From: Herbaspirillum sp. SJZ106
Lineage (GTDB): Bacteria > Pseudomonadota > Gammaproteobacteria > Burkholderiales > Burkholderiaceae_D
Assembly: GCF_006715495.1 (NCBI RefSeq)
Contig: NZ_VFNI01000002.1
Span: 496,001-560,000, forward strand
DNA length: 64,000 nt
Direction of reading: 5' to 3'
The notes under the pieces were generated by a model. That model did not search any database and was not told the DNA's origin. It saw nothing but the letters and a program-made list of their open reading frames with translations. This document shows positions 1-11,938 of this stretch, in pieces. How positions within the stretch are numbered: position 1 is the first letter of the stretch; the number at the start of each line of letters is the position of its first letter. The position numbers were made by a program, and so were the translations under genes.

Positions 1-476
1 TTGACGGACCATTGAACCGTACTATCCATAGTCATCAGAAGGCTTTCCAGCTCCTGATCGATTCCTGGGTCACATCGCGTGGAATCGAACCATATAACAT
101 CAATATCCGACAGATGAGGACGGCTTGCAAAGCCGTGGATGGCATCCCATACGGTGTTTCGCACAAAACCCGCGCCTATCCAGCAGTCAGGCAAGGACAA
201 TGTCGCTACGATCTTCAGTAGCCTTAGTCTGTATGGATCATTTAGTAATAGCGCAGCCAAGTTGCTTTTGAATTTCATTGCGAGAAGCCTGGTAAGCGAA
301 AAGTTGCGGCTTTATGCTGGATTTAGTACTGGATGCACTTTCGTATCGCGCTGCCGTGGGATTAGGAGTGCTACGGGAAGCCCCATGGCTTTTCTTGTTG
401 AAGCGTTTCCTGAGAATTCTCGGCCACGTACTTGTTGAAATAGCGTCGGTGCAACCCTCCACCCGGGCCGGCATGA
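1..476. other. Island DNA without a supportable gene
   Basis: I see no convincing gene here. Short open frames exist on both strands, but none has a clear ribosome binding site or a recognisable domain. The stretch is A/T richer than the core chromosome to the right and looks like decayed accessory DNA. Positions 81-92 (GGAATCGAACCA) match the T-arm of the tRNA-Phe gene at 5125-5136, which could be a trace of an attachment site or coincidence. Confidence 0.4.
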
Positions 477-1778
477 CTACACCTGCGAGCCTTCGGACGT
501 CACAGTCTTGTCCTCCCTCGTGATCCGATTCCGGCCTATCGGCCTCAGACTGCCATCTGCGTTGACATAATGGCGCAATGTTGCATACTTGAAATTCTTT
601 TTCTCAGCAAAGCGAACAAGGCTACCTGCGTCGCGAACTAACCCTGGATTGGCTTTCACTTTCCGTAGAAAGGTAGTATCAACAGGAGCAAAACGGTGTC
701 CGTCCTTCTCGGCGATCCGATCCCGGGCCATCTTCCTCAGACTGCCACTTTCATTGAAATAATTGTTCAATACGCTATAAAAATAACCCCTCTGTATAGC
801 AAAGCCAGCAACGCCGCCTGCGTTTGGAATCAAGCTTGGGTTGGCCTTCACTTCCCGTAGCAGGTCATCCTCAACAGTAGTCTTAAGCGTTTCATCCTCC
901 TTGCCGAGCAGATCATTGGCGGCCGGCCTCAGTTCGCCATCCGCAGTGACATAACGACGCAATGTTTCATACTTGACGTTTTCTCGCTCAGCAAAGTCCA
1001 CCAGGCCATCTGCGTCGCGAACTAACTCTGGATTGACCTTCACTTTCCATAGAAAGTCAGCATCAATAGGAGCAAAACGCCATCCATTTTCCTCGGCGAT
1101 CCGATCCCGGCCTGCCTTTCTCAGGCTACCATCTGTACAGACATATTCTCGCAAGCTGTGTTTCGGAACGCCCTCCTGCCTGGCAAACTCAGCAAGGCCT
1201 ATATTTTGAATTAACGTTGGGTCTGCCTCGACTTTCCGTAGCAGGTCAGTACCGACAATAAAACTTTTTTTGACAAGCTTTGCTTGAGGAGGCATGGACA
1301 TTCGATTTGTCGCATGGTCTGCGCTCCGCTTTCTCATTGCGAGGAGTTGCTCCCCTTGCAGAGCAGTTTCGATGATTGATGACGTTTCTGGCGATGACGG
1401 ACGTTGTGCGAACGTCGAGGGCGGTATTCCTTTCAGGGCATCTCTAATGACCTGAGGCGTTTCTGGCGGTGGCGGGCGTTGCGCTAACGTCGAGAACCCG
1501 GCAGACCACTCCCCTGCGAAAGCATCACTCGGGTTTTCCCTCGTTTCTGGCTGGAACTGCCATGGCTCCCCGCCCCCCATATTAAACGGGATGAACGGAA
1601 CGGAGTGCACAGCCTGTACATTCTGTGCAAGAGATATCTGCGAAGAGAAAGCTTCTTCTGACGGCGACGTTGCCTGATCAGGCGTACATGCCATACCTGG
1701 ATATCGGAGAGTCGAAAAGGGGGGGAGACGCATATTTGCTCCTGGTGCCGTGCTCGCCACACGCAGCCTGCTTATCAT
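477..1778 (-). CDS. Tandem HTH-like repeat protein, candidate effector
   Basis: A 433-residue protein of a family I do not recognise. Residues 1-170 are rich in Pro, Ser and Gln and probably disordered. They include two copies of a short motif ST(L/F)AQRP..PET at about 95-117 and 120-142. Residues 178-425 hold four related units of about 62 residues starting near 178, 241, 305 and 368. Each has the pattern (L/F)L.KV.A.P.L...GLV.FAE..NVKY.TLR.YV.ADGSLR, which resembles a helix-turn-helix. Units 1 and 3 both end in RDRIAE..G.RFAP and units 2 and 4 end differently, so the array grew by doubling a two-unit block. No signal peptide or membrane segment is visible. The ATG has a weak ribosome site; Met16 is an alternative start. 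Its neighbour is an LRR-NEL ligase, so a secreted effector or a DNA-binding protein is possible, but this is inference. Confidence 0.6.
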   Translation of the reverse strand: MISRLRVASTAPGANMRLPPFSTLRYPGMACTPDQATSPSEEAFSSQISLAQNVQAVHSVPFIPFNMGGGEPWQFQPETRENPSDAFAGEWSAGFSTLAQRPPPPETPQVIRDALKGIPPSTFAQRPSSPETSSIIETALQGEQLLAMRKRSADHATNRMSMPPQAKLVKKSFIVGTDLLRKVEADPTLIQNIGLAEFARQEGVPKHSLREYVCTDGSLRKAGRDRIAEENGWRFAPIDADFLWKVKVNPELVRDADGLVDFAERENVKYETLRRYVTADGELRPAANDLLGKEDETLKTTVEDDLLREVKANPSLIPNAGGVAGFAIQRGYFYSVLNNYFNESGSLRKMARDRIAEKDGHRFAPVDTTFLRKVKANPGLVRDAGSLVRFAEKKNFKYATLRHYVNADGSLRPIGRNRITREDKTVTSEGSQV

Positions 1779-1894
1779 TGATCAAAATATCCCCGCACAC
1801 GGAGTGATAGAGGGGGAGACCGCTACTCTATAAAATAAGATGCCCGCCATCTTTCACATTTCGCGCAAATTCCGGTTTTTAATAGGAGGACGTC

Positions 1895-2173
1895 ATGACA
1901 TTGCAAGATGCTATGGATCGAGCAATCGGTGAGCGGACTTTGTACGGGGTCGCAATGGACTGGGACATGCCGTACCAAATGCTAAGTAAATACGTGCGTG
2001 GTGACCGCGTGCCTGACGCAAAAACGCTTTGAAAATGGCAGACGATGCCAGATTGCGCCGAGGAAATGCTGGCCTTGATGGCCGCTGCTGAGGAAACAAA
2101 AAAGGCAGCGACACCGGAAAGTGTGGCTGCCTTTTTCGAAAAGGAATCTTTAGTGATATCCATGAACTTGTGA
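1895..2173 (+). pseudogene. Frameshifted small phage-type regulator (copy 1)
   Basis: A perfect AGGAGGA lies 4 bases before an ATG that opens a 45-codon frame (MTLQDAMDRAIGERTLYGV, then LSKYVRGDRVPDAKTL and a stop). This resembles small Cro-like or DUF3693-type phage proteins, in which a P..K motif is normally followed by ALKMA. That continuation is present in a shifted frame (ALKMADDA), and the tail EEMLALMAAAEETKKAATPESVAAFF is in a third frame. The gene therefore carries at least two frame disruptions. A related damaged copy lies at about 4968-5100. The family assignment rests on pattern only. Confidence 0.5.
2098..2136. terminator. Bidirectional terminator-like hairpin
   Basis: GGCAGC-g-ACAC pairs with GTGT-g-GCTGCC at 2104-2131, with an A run on the left and a T run on the right, so either strand could terminate here. 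It matches the hairpin that follows tRNA-Phe at 5053-5090. It also lies inside the remnant phage-type reading frame. Confidence 0.6.
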
Positions 2174-2258
2174 CTAGGCGCGTTCCAGATCGTAGGAACC
2201 ATAAGCGTTACCCATATCGTTTTGGGTGATTAGTGCTTAGAACGCATCTCACGCCTAT

Positions 2259-4520
<2,262 letters not shown>

Positions 4521-4623
4521 CGATGAAGCATGAAGACTTGTTGTGATGGGGAAGTCATTCTAGCCATGGCTGGATACTGTCTCTTTCAAAAAACGCTCAA
4601 GCGTCTCTGCCTCCTCTCCAGTT

Positions 4624-4940
4624 CTAAACTAAACTGTCCAATTCCCGGGGCAGGTCAAGCGGCTCAGTTTCTAGATCAGCCTTGGTCCAGCCCGAGGGGG
4701 GGGACTCCAACAGGAATGACTGCACCTGCGAGTCTTTGGACGTTGCAGCCCCGCCCGCGCTCGCGATCCGATTCCGGGCTATCGGCCTAAGACTGCCATC
4801 TGCGTTGACATAATTCCGCAATATTGCATACTTGACATTCTCTTTCTCAGCAAAGCGAACAAGGCCACCTGCGGCACGAACTAACTCTGGATTGGCCCTC
4901 ACTTCCCGTAGCAGGTCATCCTTGACCTGATCGATTAATT
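4624..4940 (-). pseudogene. Truncated copy of the HTH-like repeat gene
   Basis: This minus-strand stretch encodes one repeat unit (DDLLREVRANPELVRAAGGL, FAEKENVKYAILRNYVNADG, SLRPIARNRI). It closely matches the last repeat of the protein at 477-1778, and the segment ending SQV matches that protein's C terminus. Here the frame reads on for about 32 more residues before stopping at 4624, because the TAG of the first copy is CAG. The N-terminal part and the other repeats are missing. The open frame continues rightward only through antisense phage remnant and tRNA sequence, which is not meaningful. I treat it as a gene fragment. Confidence 0.6.
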
Positions 4941-4967
4941 TGTAGTCGCAGCGATTGTTAGTCTTCG

Positions 4968-5100
4968 ACTTCAAACCGCTTTGAAGATGGCTGATGCTGC
5001 GCAGAGCAGATTGAGCGCGGAGAAATGCTGGTCTTGATGGCACAGGCCGAGAAAACAAAAAAGGCAGCGACACTCGAAAGTGTGGCTGCCAATTCTGCAA
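4968..5100 (+). pseudogene. Small phage-type gene remnant (copy 2)
   Basis: This segment repeats the 3' part of the remnant at 1895-2173: an ALKMAD-like stretch, then EMLVLMAQAEKTKKAATLESVAA in another frame. The 5' half is absent. It sits between the truncated repeat gene and tRNA-Phe in the same relative order as copy 1, and it contains the hairpin that can terminate the tRNA transcript. Confidence 0.5.
5053..5090 (-). terminator. Rho-independent terminator of tRNA-Phe
   Basis: Read on the minus strand, GGCAGC-c-ACACT pairs with AGTGT-c-GCTGCC around a TTCG loop and is followed by TTTTTTGTTTT. It lies about 20 bases past the tRNA 3' end. Confidence 0.7.
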
Positions 5101-5110
5101 AAAGATATTT

Positions 5111-5186
5111 TGGTGGCCCGGGGCGGAATCGAACCACCGACACAAGGATTTTCAATCCTCTGCTCTACCGACTGAGCTACCAGGCC
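5111..5186 (-). tRNA. tRNA-Phe (anticodon GAA)
   Basis: The minus strand folds into a complete 76-base tRNA with encoded CCA. The acceptor stem is GGCCUGG/CCGGGCC with discriminator A. The D arm is GCUC/GAGC. The anticodon stem GAGGA/UCCUU encloses the loop UUGAAAA, giving anticodon GAA. The T arm contains GGUUCGAUUCC. A strong promoter lies upstream and a hairpin terminator downstream. Its 3' end faces the island, the usual geometry for tRNA-targeted integration. Confidence 0.96.
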
Positions 5187-5196
5187 AAGACGCAAG

Positions 5197-5224
5197 ATTA
5201 TAGCAAAGAAAAAAAATACTGCAA
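5197..5224 (-). promoter_or_regulatory. Promoter of tRNA-Phe
   Basis: On the minus strand a TTGCAG -35 box and a perfect TATAAT -10 box are separated by 16 bases. The -10 box lies about 10 bases before the mature tRNA 5' end, as expected for a stable RNA gene. Confidence 0.8.
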
Positions 5225-5231
5225 GGCCTTT

Positions 5232-5250
5232 CTCATAAATTGTTTATGAG
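5232..5250. promoter_or_regulatory. Perfect 8-bp inverted repeat between divergent genes
   Basis: CTCATAAA-ttg-TTTATGAG is a perfect palindrome placed just upstream of the tRNA promoter on one strand and 12 bases before the monooxygenase start on the other. It could be an operator or a short hairpin in the leader; no regulator can be named. Confidence 0.4.
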
Positions 5251-5262
5251 GCGGCGTTTATA

Positions 5263-6519
5263 ATGCGACCCATGACTTCCAATGCCCAATTCATGACTGC
5301 TTCGCCGGCTGCGGCCGGTACCGATATCTGCATCGTCGGCAATGGCGCGGTAGGCAAGGCCGCTGCGCTTGGACTGGCGCAGGCGGGTTTGCGGGTGACG
5401 TTGCTGGCGCCGCCGTCGTCGCCATCGCCATCGCGTCCTGCGCCGGCCGATGAGGCCAGCTGGGATGTGCGGGTGTATGCCTTGAACCATACCGCGCGCC
5501 GGCTGCTGTCGTCGGTGCGGGTGTGGGAGGCGATGGATGCCGGGCGCATCGCGCCCGTGGACAACATGACGGTGCAGGGCGATGGCGCCTCGGCGCAGGG
5601 CGGGGCGGGATTGCTGTCGTTCGATGCCTATGGCGCGCGCACCGATGCGCTGGCGTGGATTGTCGAAGACCGCAACCTGGATGCTGCGCTCAATGCCGCG
5701 CTGCGTTTCGCGCCCAATGTAAAACTGGTGCAGGGCCGGGCGACGGCGCTGTCGGTGTCGCCTGAGGCCGCTACGCTCACGCTCGCATCCGGCGAGAGCC
5801 TGTCGGCGTCGCTGGTGGTGGGCGCCGATGGCGGCCATTCGTGGGTGCGCGGCCAGTGCGACATCGGGCTCGATTATCGCGCGTACGGCCAGCGTGCCAT
5901 CGTCACCAATTTCAGTTGCGAGAAGCCGCATCTGGGCGTGGCCTACCAGTGGTTCAGCCCGGTCGAAGGGGTGGTGGCGCTGCTGCCGTTGCCGGGCAAC
6001 CGCGTCTCGCTGGTGTGGTCGGCGCCGGATGCGCTGGCCGAGCAATTGTTGCGTTTGCCCTTGTCCGAACTGGCGCAGCGACTGGCGGTCTGGGCCGCGC
6101 CGGTGCTGGGGGCGCTCACGCCCCTGCAGCCGGAGGTGGTCAAGGCGTTCCCGCTGGCGCTGATCAAGCCGCACGCGATGATTGCCGAGCGCGTGGCGCT
6201 GATCGGCGATGCCGCGCATGTCGTGCATCCGATGGCCGGCCACGGCATGAACCTGGGGTTTGCCGATGTTGCGGCGCTGATCGATACGCTGGCCGCGCGC
6301 GAGCCGCAATACGACTGCGGCGACAGCCGCGTGCTGCGCCGCTATGCGCGTGCGCGCAAGGAAGAGGTATTGCTGATGCAACTGGCCACCGATGGCTTGA
6401 ACCGCATTTTTTCCACCGATGCCGAGCCGTTGCGCATGGCGCGCAATATCGGAATGAACCTGATCAACCGCTTGCCGGTCTTAAAGCGTCGGCTGATCGC
6501 GCATGCGCTGGGCAAGTGA
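5263..6519 (+). CDS. FAD-dependent monooxygenase, UbiH/UbiF/Coq6 family
   Basis: A 418-residue flavoprotein hydroxylase, the family that adds ring hydroxyls in ubiquinone synthesis. The N-terminal Rossmann motif GNGAVG (26-31) binds ADP of FAD. A central VVGADGGHSWVR at about 186-197 corresponds to the DG motif. GDAAHVVHPMAGHGMNLGF near 312-330 is the second FAD motif shared by UbiH, UbiF and VisC. The Pro/Ser-rich insert at about 50-62 (PSSPSPSRPAPA) is unusual. The gene stands alone between tRNA-Phe and dsbC, so which ring position it hydroxylates cannot be told from context. A second ATG four codons in is an alternative start. Confidence 0.85.
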   Translation: MRPMTSNAQFMTASPAAAGTDICIVGNGAVGKAAALGLAQAGLRVTLLAPPSSPSPSRPAPADEASWDVRVYALNHTARRLLSSVRVWEAMDAGRIAPVDNMTVQGDGASAQGGAGLLSFDAYGARTDALAWIVEDRNLDAALNAALRFAPNVKLVQGRATALSVSPEAATLTLASGESLSASLVVGADGGHSWVRGQCDIGLDYRAYGQRAIVTNFSCEKPHLGVAYQWFSPVEGVVALLPLPGNRVSLVWSAPDALAEQLLRLPLSELAQRLAVWAAPVLGALTPLQPEVVKAFPLALIKPHAMIAERVALIGDAAHVVHPMAGHGMNLGFADVAALIDTLAAREPQYDCGDSRVLRRYARARKEEVLLMQLATDGLNRIFSTDAEPLRMARNIGMNLINRLPVLKRRLIAHALGK

Positions 6520-6559
6520 GCAAGTGAGGCGGGCCGATTTGAGGTAAGGTAATGCGCCT

Positions 6560-6592
6560 GGCCGGATCCTGGAACCTGTTTGTGATCCGGCC
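6560..6592. repeat. Hairpin holding a MITE-like terminus
   Basis: GGCCGGATC pairs perfectly with GATCCGGCC around a 15-base loop, between the monooxygenase and dsbC. No T run follows, so termination is doubtful. Bases 6572-6587 match the left end of the palindromic element at 23221-23236 at 15 of 16 positions. Confidence 0.5.
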
Positions 6593-6712
6593 GCGACGTT
6601 TGCGCCATCTATCAACCAATTCCCACGGGGTGACCGCCAGGGCAGGTGTGGTACGGTTTTCAGGCCGATGCCGCCAGGATTGCCCGGGCGTTTGATTTGA
6701 ATCAGGACCACT

Positions 6713-7483
6713 ATGAATAATTTTCTGACCACCGGCCCGGCGCGCACGCTGCGCCACATCGGCATGGCCGTGGCTGTACTGGCATCGACGGTGGCGGGCG
6801 TTTCCGCCCATGCGCAGGCCGAAGCGGCCGACAGCACCGAGGCTACCATCAAGAAGCTGATCGAGCCGCGCCTGGGCCAGGGCGCCAAGGTCGATGCCGT
6901 GACCAAGACGCCGTATGCCGGCCTGTATGAGATCCAGATCGACGGCGACGTGATCTATACCGACGCCAAGGCGCAATACCTGTTCATCGGCCGCGTGGTC
7001 GATGCGCAGACCTATCGCGACTTCACCAAGGAAAAGATCGAGGCCATCAACAAGGTGCCCTTCTCCGGCCTGCCGCTGGACAAGGCGATCAAGACCGTCA
7101 AGGGCAACGGCAAGCGCATGATGGCGATCTTCGAGGATCCGAACTGCATCTACTGCAAGCGCCTGCACAAGACGCTGCAGGAAGTCGACAACACCACCGT
7201 CTACACTTTCCAGTACAACATCCTGTCGCCGGACTCCATCGTCAAGTCGCGCAACATCTGGTGCGCGCCCAATCCGAGCAAGGCCTGGAGCGACTGGATG
7301 ATCAACGGCAAGGAAGCGCCGGCCGCTGCCGCCAGCTGCAACGCACCGCATGACGAGGTGCTGGCGCTGGGCAAGAAGATGAAGGTCACCGGCACGCCGA
7401 CCATCATCTTCACCGACGGCTCGCGCGTGCCTGGCGCGATCGACGCCAAGGCGCTGGAACAGAAGCTGTCCTCGCTCAAGTAA
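6713..7483 (+). CDS. dsbC: Thiol:disulfide isomerase DsbC
   Basis: A 256-residue periplasmic disulfide isomerase that corrects wrong disulfide bonds. A signal peptide spans about residues 1-35 (VSAHAQA). The N-terminal dimerisation domain covers about 40-110. The thioredoxin-fold domain carries the CIYC active site at Cys145-Cys148 and a cis-proline loop GTPT near 226-229. A second Cys pair (Cys185 and Cys205 regions) matches the structural disulfide of DsbC. It is monocistronic: 193 bases separate it from the upstream gene and a terminator follows at once. Its reductant would be DsbD, which is not in the window. Confidence 0.93.
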   Translation: MNNFLTTGPARTLRHIGMAVAVLASTVAGVSAHAQAEAADSTEATIKKLIEPRLGQGAKVDAVTKTPYAGLYEIQIDGDVIYTDAKAQYLFIGRVVDAQTYRDFTKEKIEAINKVPFSGLPLDKAIKTVKGNGKRMMAIFEDPNCIYCKRLHKTLQEVDNTTVYTFQYNILSPDSIVKSRNIWCAPNPSKAWSDWMINGKEAPAAAASCNAPHDEVLALGKKMKVTGTPTIIFTDGSRVPGAIDAKALEQKLSSLK

Positions 7484-7498
7484 GCCGGCAATGAAAAA

Positions 7499-7532
7499 GG
7501 GGCGTCCGCATGGCGGGCGCCCCTTGTTTTTT
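7499..7532 (+). terminator. Terminator after dsbC
   Basis: GGGGCG-t-CCGC pairs with GCGG-g-CGCCCC around an ATG loop and is followed by TTGTTTTTT. It lies between convergent dsbC and pth. Confidence 0.85.
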
Positions 7533-7569
7533 ATGCGTACGCGCGCGTCCAAGCGGACGGCACGCGTAG

Positions 7570-8148
7570 TCATTTGCTCGTGTGCAGTTCCATCATTGCC
7601 GCTTCGAACTTGCCCTGGCACAGCAGCGGGATGACGTTCAGGCTCTTGTCCAGCGCCTCGTTGATCAGCGCCTGTTCTTCCTTGCGCGGGCGGTGCAGCA
7701 CGAAGTCCGCCACCGGCTGCTGCAAGCCGAGCGTGCGCGGATGGCCGATGCCCAGGCGCAGGCGCCAGTAGTCTTGCGTGCCCAGCGCGGCGGTGATGTC
7801 CTTCAAGCCGTTGTGGCCGCCGGACGAGCCGCCTTTCTTGATGCGCGCCACGCCGGGCGCCAGGTCGAGTTCGTCATGCGCCACCAGCACTTCCTCGGGC
7901 GCGATCTTGTAGAAGCGCGCCAGCGCGCCGACCGACTGGCCGGAGCGGTTCATGTAGGTCTGCGGCTCCAGCAGCCAGACTTCGTTGCCGGCGACCGAGG
8001 TCTTGCCGGCCAGCGCGTTGAAGCGCGCCTCGCGCGCCAGGCGCACCGGGCCGGCCAGGTTGTCGACCAGCCAGAAGCCTGCGTTGTGCCGGGTTTGTTC
8101 GTATTCCGGGCCGGGGTTGCCGAGGCCGACGATGAGGCGAATGGACAT
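7570..8148 (-). CDS. pth: Peptidyl-tRNA hydrolase
   Basis: A 192-residue cytosolic esterase that recycles tRNA from peptidyl-tRNA released during abortive translation. It has the conserved start VGLGNPG and the catalytic His21 in RHNAGF. The supporting residues Asn11, Asn67 (YMNRSG), Asp92 (HDELDL) and Asn113 (GGHNGLK) are all present. The length is normal for bacterial Pth. It is divergent from tex and convergent with dsbC. In many betaproteobacteria pth follows rplY; no rplY is visible here. Confidence 0.96.
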   Translation of the reverse strand: MSIRLIVGLGNPGPEYEQTRHNAGFWLVDNLAGPVRLAREARFNALAGKTSVAGNEVWLLEPQTYMNRSGQSVGALARFYKIAPEEVLVAHDELDLAPGVARIKKGGSSGGHNGLKDITAALGTQDYWRLRLGIGHPRTLGLQQPVADFVLHRPRKEEQALINEALDKSLNVIPLLCQGKFEAAMMELHTSK

Positions 8149-8224
8149 GTTGCAAAAATGGACAGAAGTGCGACGTTGAAACGGCGATTATCCCGAGTTT
8201 GCCGTTCCGCGTCCAATGTCAAGA

Positions 8225-8253
8225 TTGGCGCACGCGGTTGAATTGCGTATCAT
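8225..8253 (+). promoter_or_regulatory. Putative sigma70 promoter of tex
   Basis: TTGGCG and TATCAT are spaced by 17 bases and lie about 40 bases upstream of the tex start codon, in the intergenic region divergent from pth. Confidence 0.5.
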
Positions 8254-8292
8254 CCAACGCTTGTTTTTCTTTACTGTTGACTGGGTTTCACA

Positions 8293-10644
<2,352 letters not shown>

Positions 10645-10686
10645 TCCGTCCGGGCGCTTGATTGCGCATCGCCCCGGCTAAAAGAA

Positions 10687-10723
10687 AACAGGCTGTTCCC
10701 GTGAGGGGATAGCCTGTTTTTTT
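10687..10723 (+). terminator. Terminator after tex
   Basis: AACAGGCT..TCCC pairs with GGGA..AGCCTGTT around a GTGA loop and is followed by a run of T, about 40 bases past the tex stop codon. Confidence 0.85.
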
Positions 10724-10825
10724 ATCCGCGATGGCGCCAGCCCCGAAGTCCGCCGGACAATGCCGCGGCCGATGCGGCGGGTTGGGCAATGGTGCCGGCG
10801 CTGTCTGAGATCAGGCCGGCGCGCG

Positions 10826-11836
10826 TCAGCCCTGTGCTTCGGGTACGTTCGTGCCCATGCCTTCGGGCAGCAGCGGCGCGATCTCGGCCAACTCGTCGGC
10901 GCTCAGGCGCAAGTCCGCCGCGCCCAGCAGTCCATCGACCTGCGCGGGACGGCGCGCGCCGACGATGGCGCCGGTGATGGCGGACTGCCGCAGTACCCAG
11001 GCGATCGCCACGGCCGCGGGCGTCAGCCCGTGCCGTTTGCCGATGCGGCCGAAGACGTCGACCAGCGCGAGATTGCTCGTCAGGCGCGGCTCCTGGAAAT
11101 CCGGGCTGCGGCGCTTGCGCCAATCGTCGTCAGGCAGCCCGGCGATGCGCTCGCGCGTCATCGCGCCGGTCAGCAGGCCCGACTGCAGCGTGGAATAAGC
11201 GATGACGCCGATGCCGGCCTGCTCGCAGAAGGGGAGGATGTCGGTTTCCACCTCGCGCATCAGCGCCGAGTATGGCGGCTGGAGAGAGGCGATGGCGGTG
11301 ACCGCCTGCGCGCGTTTGAGCTGCGGCACGTCGAAATTGGAGACGCCGATGGCGCGGATCTTCCCTTGCTCGCGGGCCTTGGCCAGCACCGACAGCGCGG
11401 CTTCGATCCCTGCGTCGGGGCCGCCCGGCGGGAACGCCGGCCAGTGGAGCTGATACAGGTCGATCGTCTCGACCTGGAGGCGGCGCAGGCTGTCCTCGAT
11501 CTCGCGCGCCAGCGACTCCGGGGCCAGCGAGTGCGAGATTTGCCGGGTTGCGCGGTCCCACACCAGGCTGCCCTTGGTGAATACCAGCGGACGGCGCGAA
11601 GCCGGAACGCGGCGCAGAAGCTGGCCGACGATTTCCTCGGCATGGCCCAGCCCGTAGACGGCGGCGGTATCGATCCAGTTCACGCCGCGCTCGACCGCAT
11701 ATTCCAGCGCGGCCAGGCTATCGGCGTCATCCTGCGCGCCCCAGCCGAACTCCCATCCCGCGCCAGCGATGGCCCAGGTGCCCAAGCCGATGGGGGAGAT
11801 CGTGAAATCGGCGCTGCCGAGACGTTTCTGTTGCAT
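10826..11836 (-). CDS. Aldo/keto reductase
   Basis: A 336-residue NADPH-dependent oxidoreductase with a TIM-barrel aldo/keto reductase fold. The catalytic tetrad is visible as Asp56 (NWIDTAAVYG), Tyr61, Lys88 (FTKGS) and His131 (LYQLHW). The cofactor-binding C-terminal part has VGARRPAQVDG near 303-313. The opening GSADFTISPIGLGTWAIAG is typical of the YghZ/Tas-like branch. It is divergently paired with a LysR regulator 102 bases away, which probably controls it. The substrate cannot be deduced. Confidence 0.9.
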   Translation of the reverse strand: MQQKRLGSADFTISPIGLGTWAIAGAGWEFGWGAQDDADSLAALEYAVERGVNWIDTAAVYGLGHAEEIVGQLLRRVPASRRPLVFTKGSLVWDRATRQISHSLAPESLAREIEDSLRRLQVETIDLYQLHWPAFPPGGPDAGIEAALSVLAKAREQGKIRAIGVSNFDVPQLKRAQAVTAIASLQPPYSALMREVETDILPFCEQAGIGVIAYSTLQSGLLTGAMTRERIAGLPDDDWRKRRSPDFQEPRLTSNLALVDVFGRIGKRHGLTPAAVAIAWVLRQSAITGAIVGARRPAQVDGLLGAADLRLSADELAEIAPLLPEGMGTNVPEAQG

Positions 11837-11938
11837 GGTTCGACCTTTCGTTCAATGGAAGGCCGTCAGTGTCGCGCGGACGATAGAAAGTGATAAGTCG
11901 GGTTATGCTTGATGAACTACTGAGCCATTTTCATCAAT

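Noticed and set aside
139..438. A 99-codon plus-strand frame near the left edge
   Set aside because: No ribosome site or motif, and it overlaps an equally weak frame on the other strand.
238..474. A 78-codon minus-strand frame just after the repeat protein gene
   Set aside because: It starts 3 bases past the stop and could look like an operon partner, but it has no ribosome site, a biased Ser/Arg composition and no recognisable domain.
1779..1890. hrp-box or PIP-box promoter for the effector-like genes
   Set aside because: I looked upstream of 1778 and 4520 for GGAACC..CCAC and TTCG..TTCG patterns and found none that fit. GGAACC at 2195-2200 lacks the second half at the right distance.
5025..5249. 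Plus-strand frame running from the phage remnant across tRNA-Phe
   Set aside because: The part over the tRNA is antisense to a structural RNA and cannot be coding; only the first 25 codons resemble the remnant.
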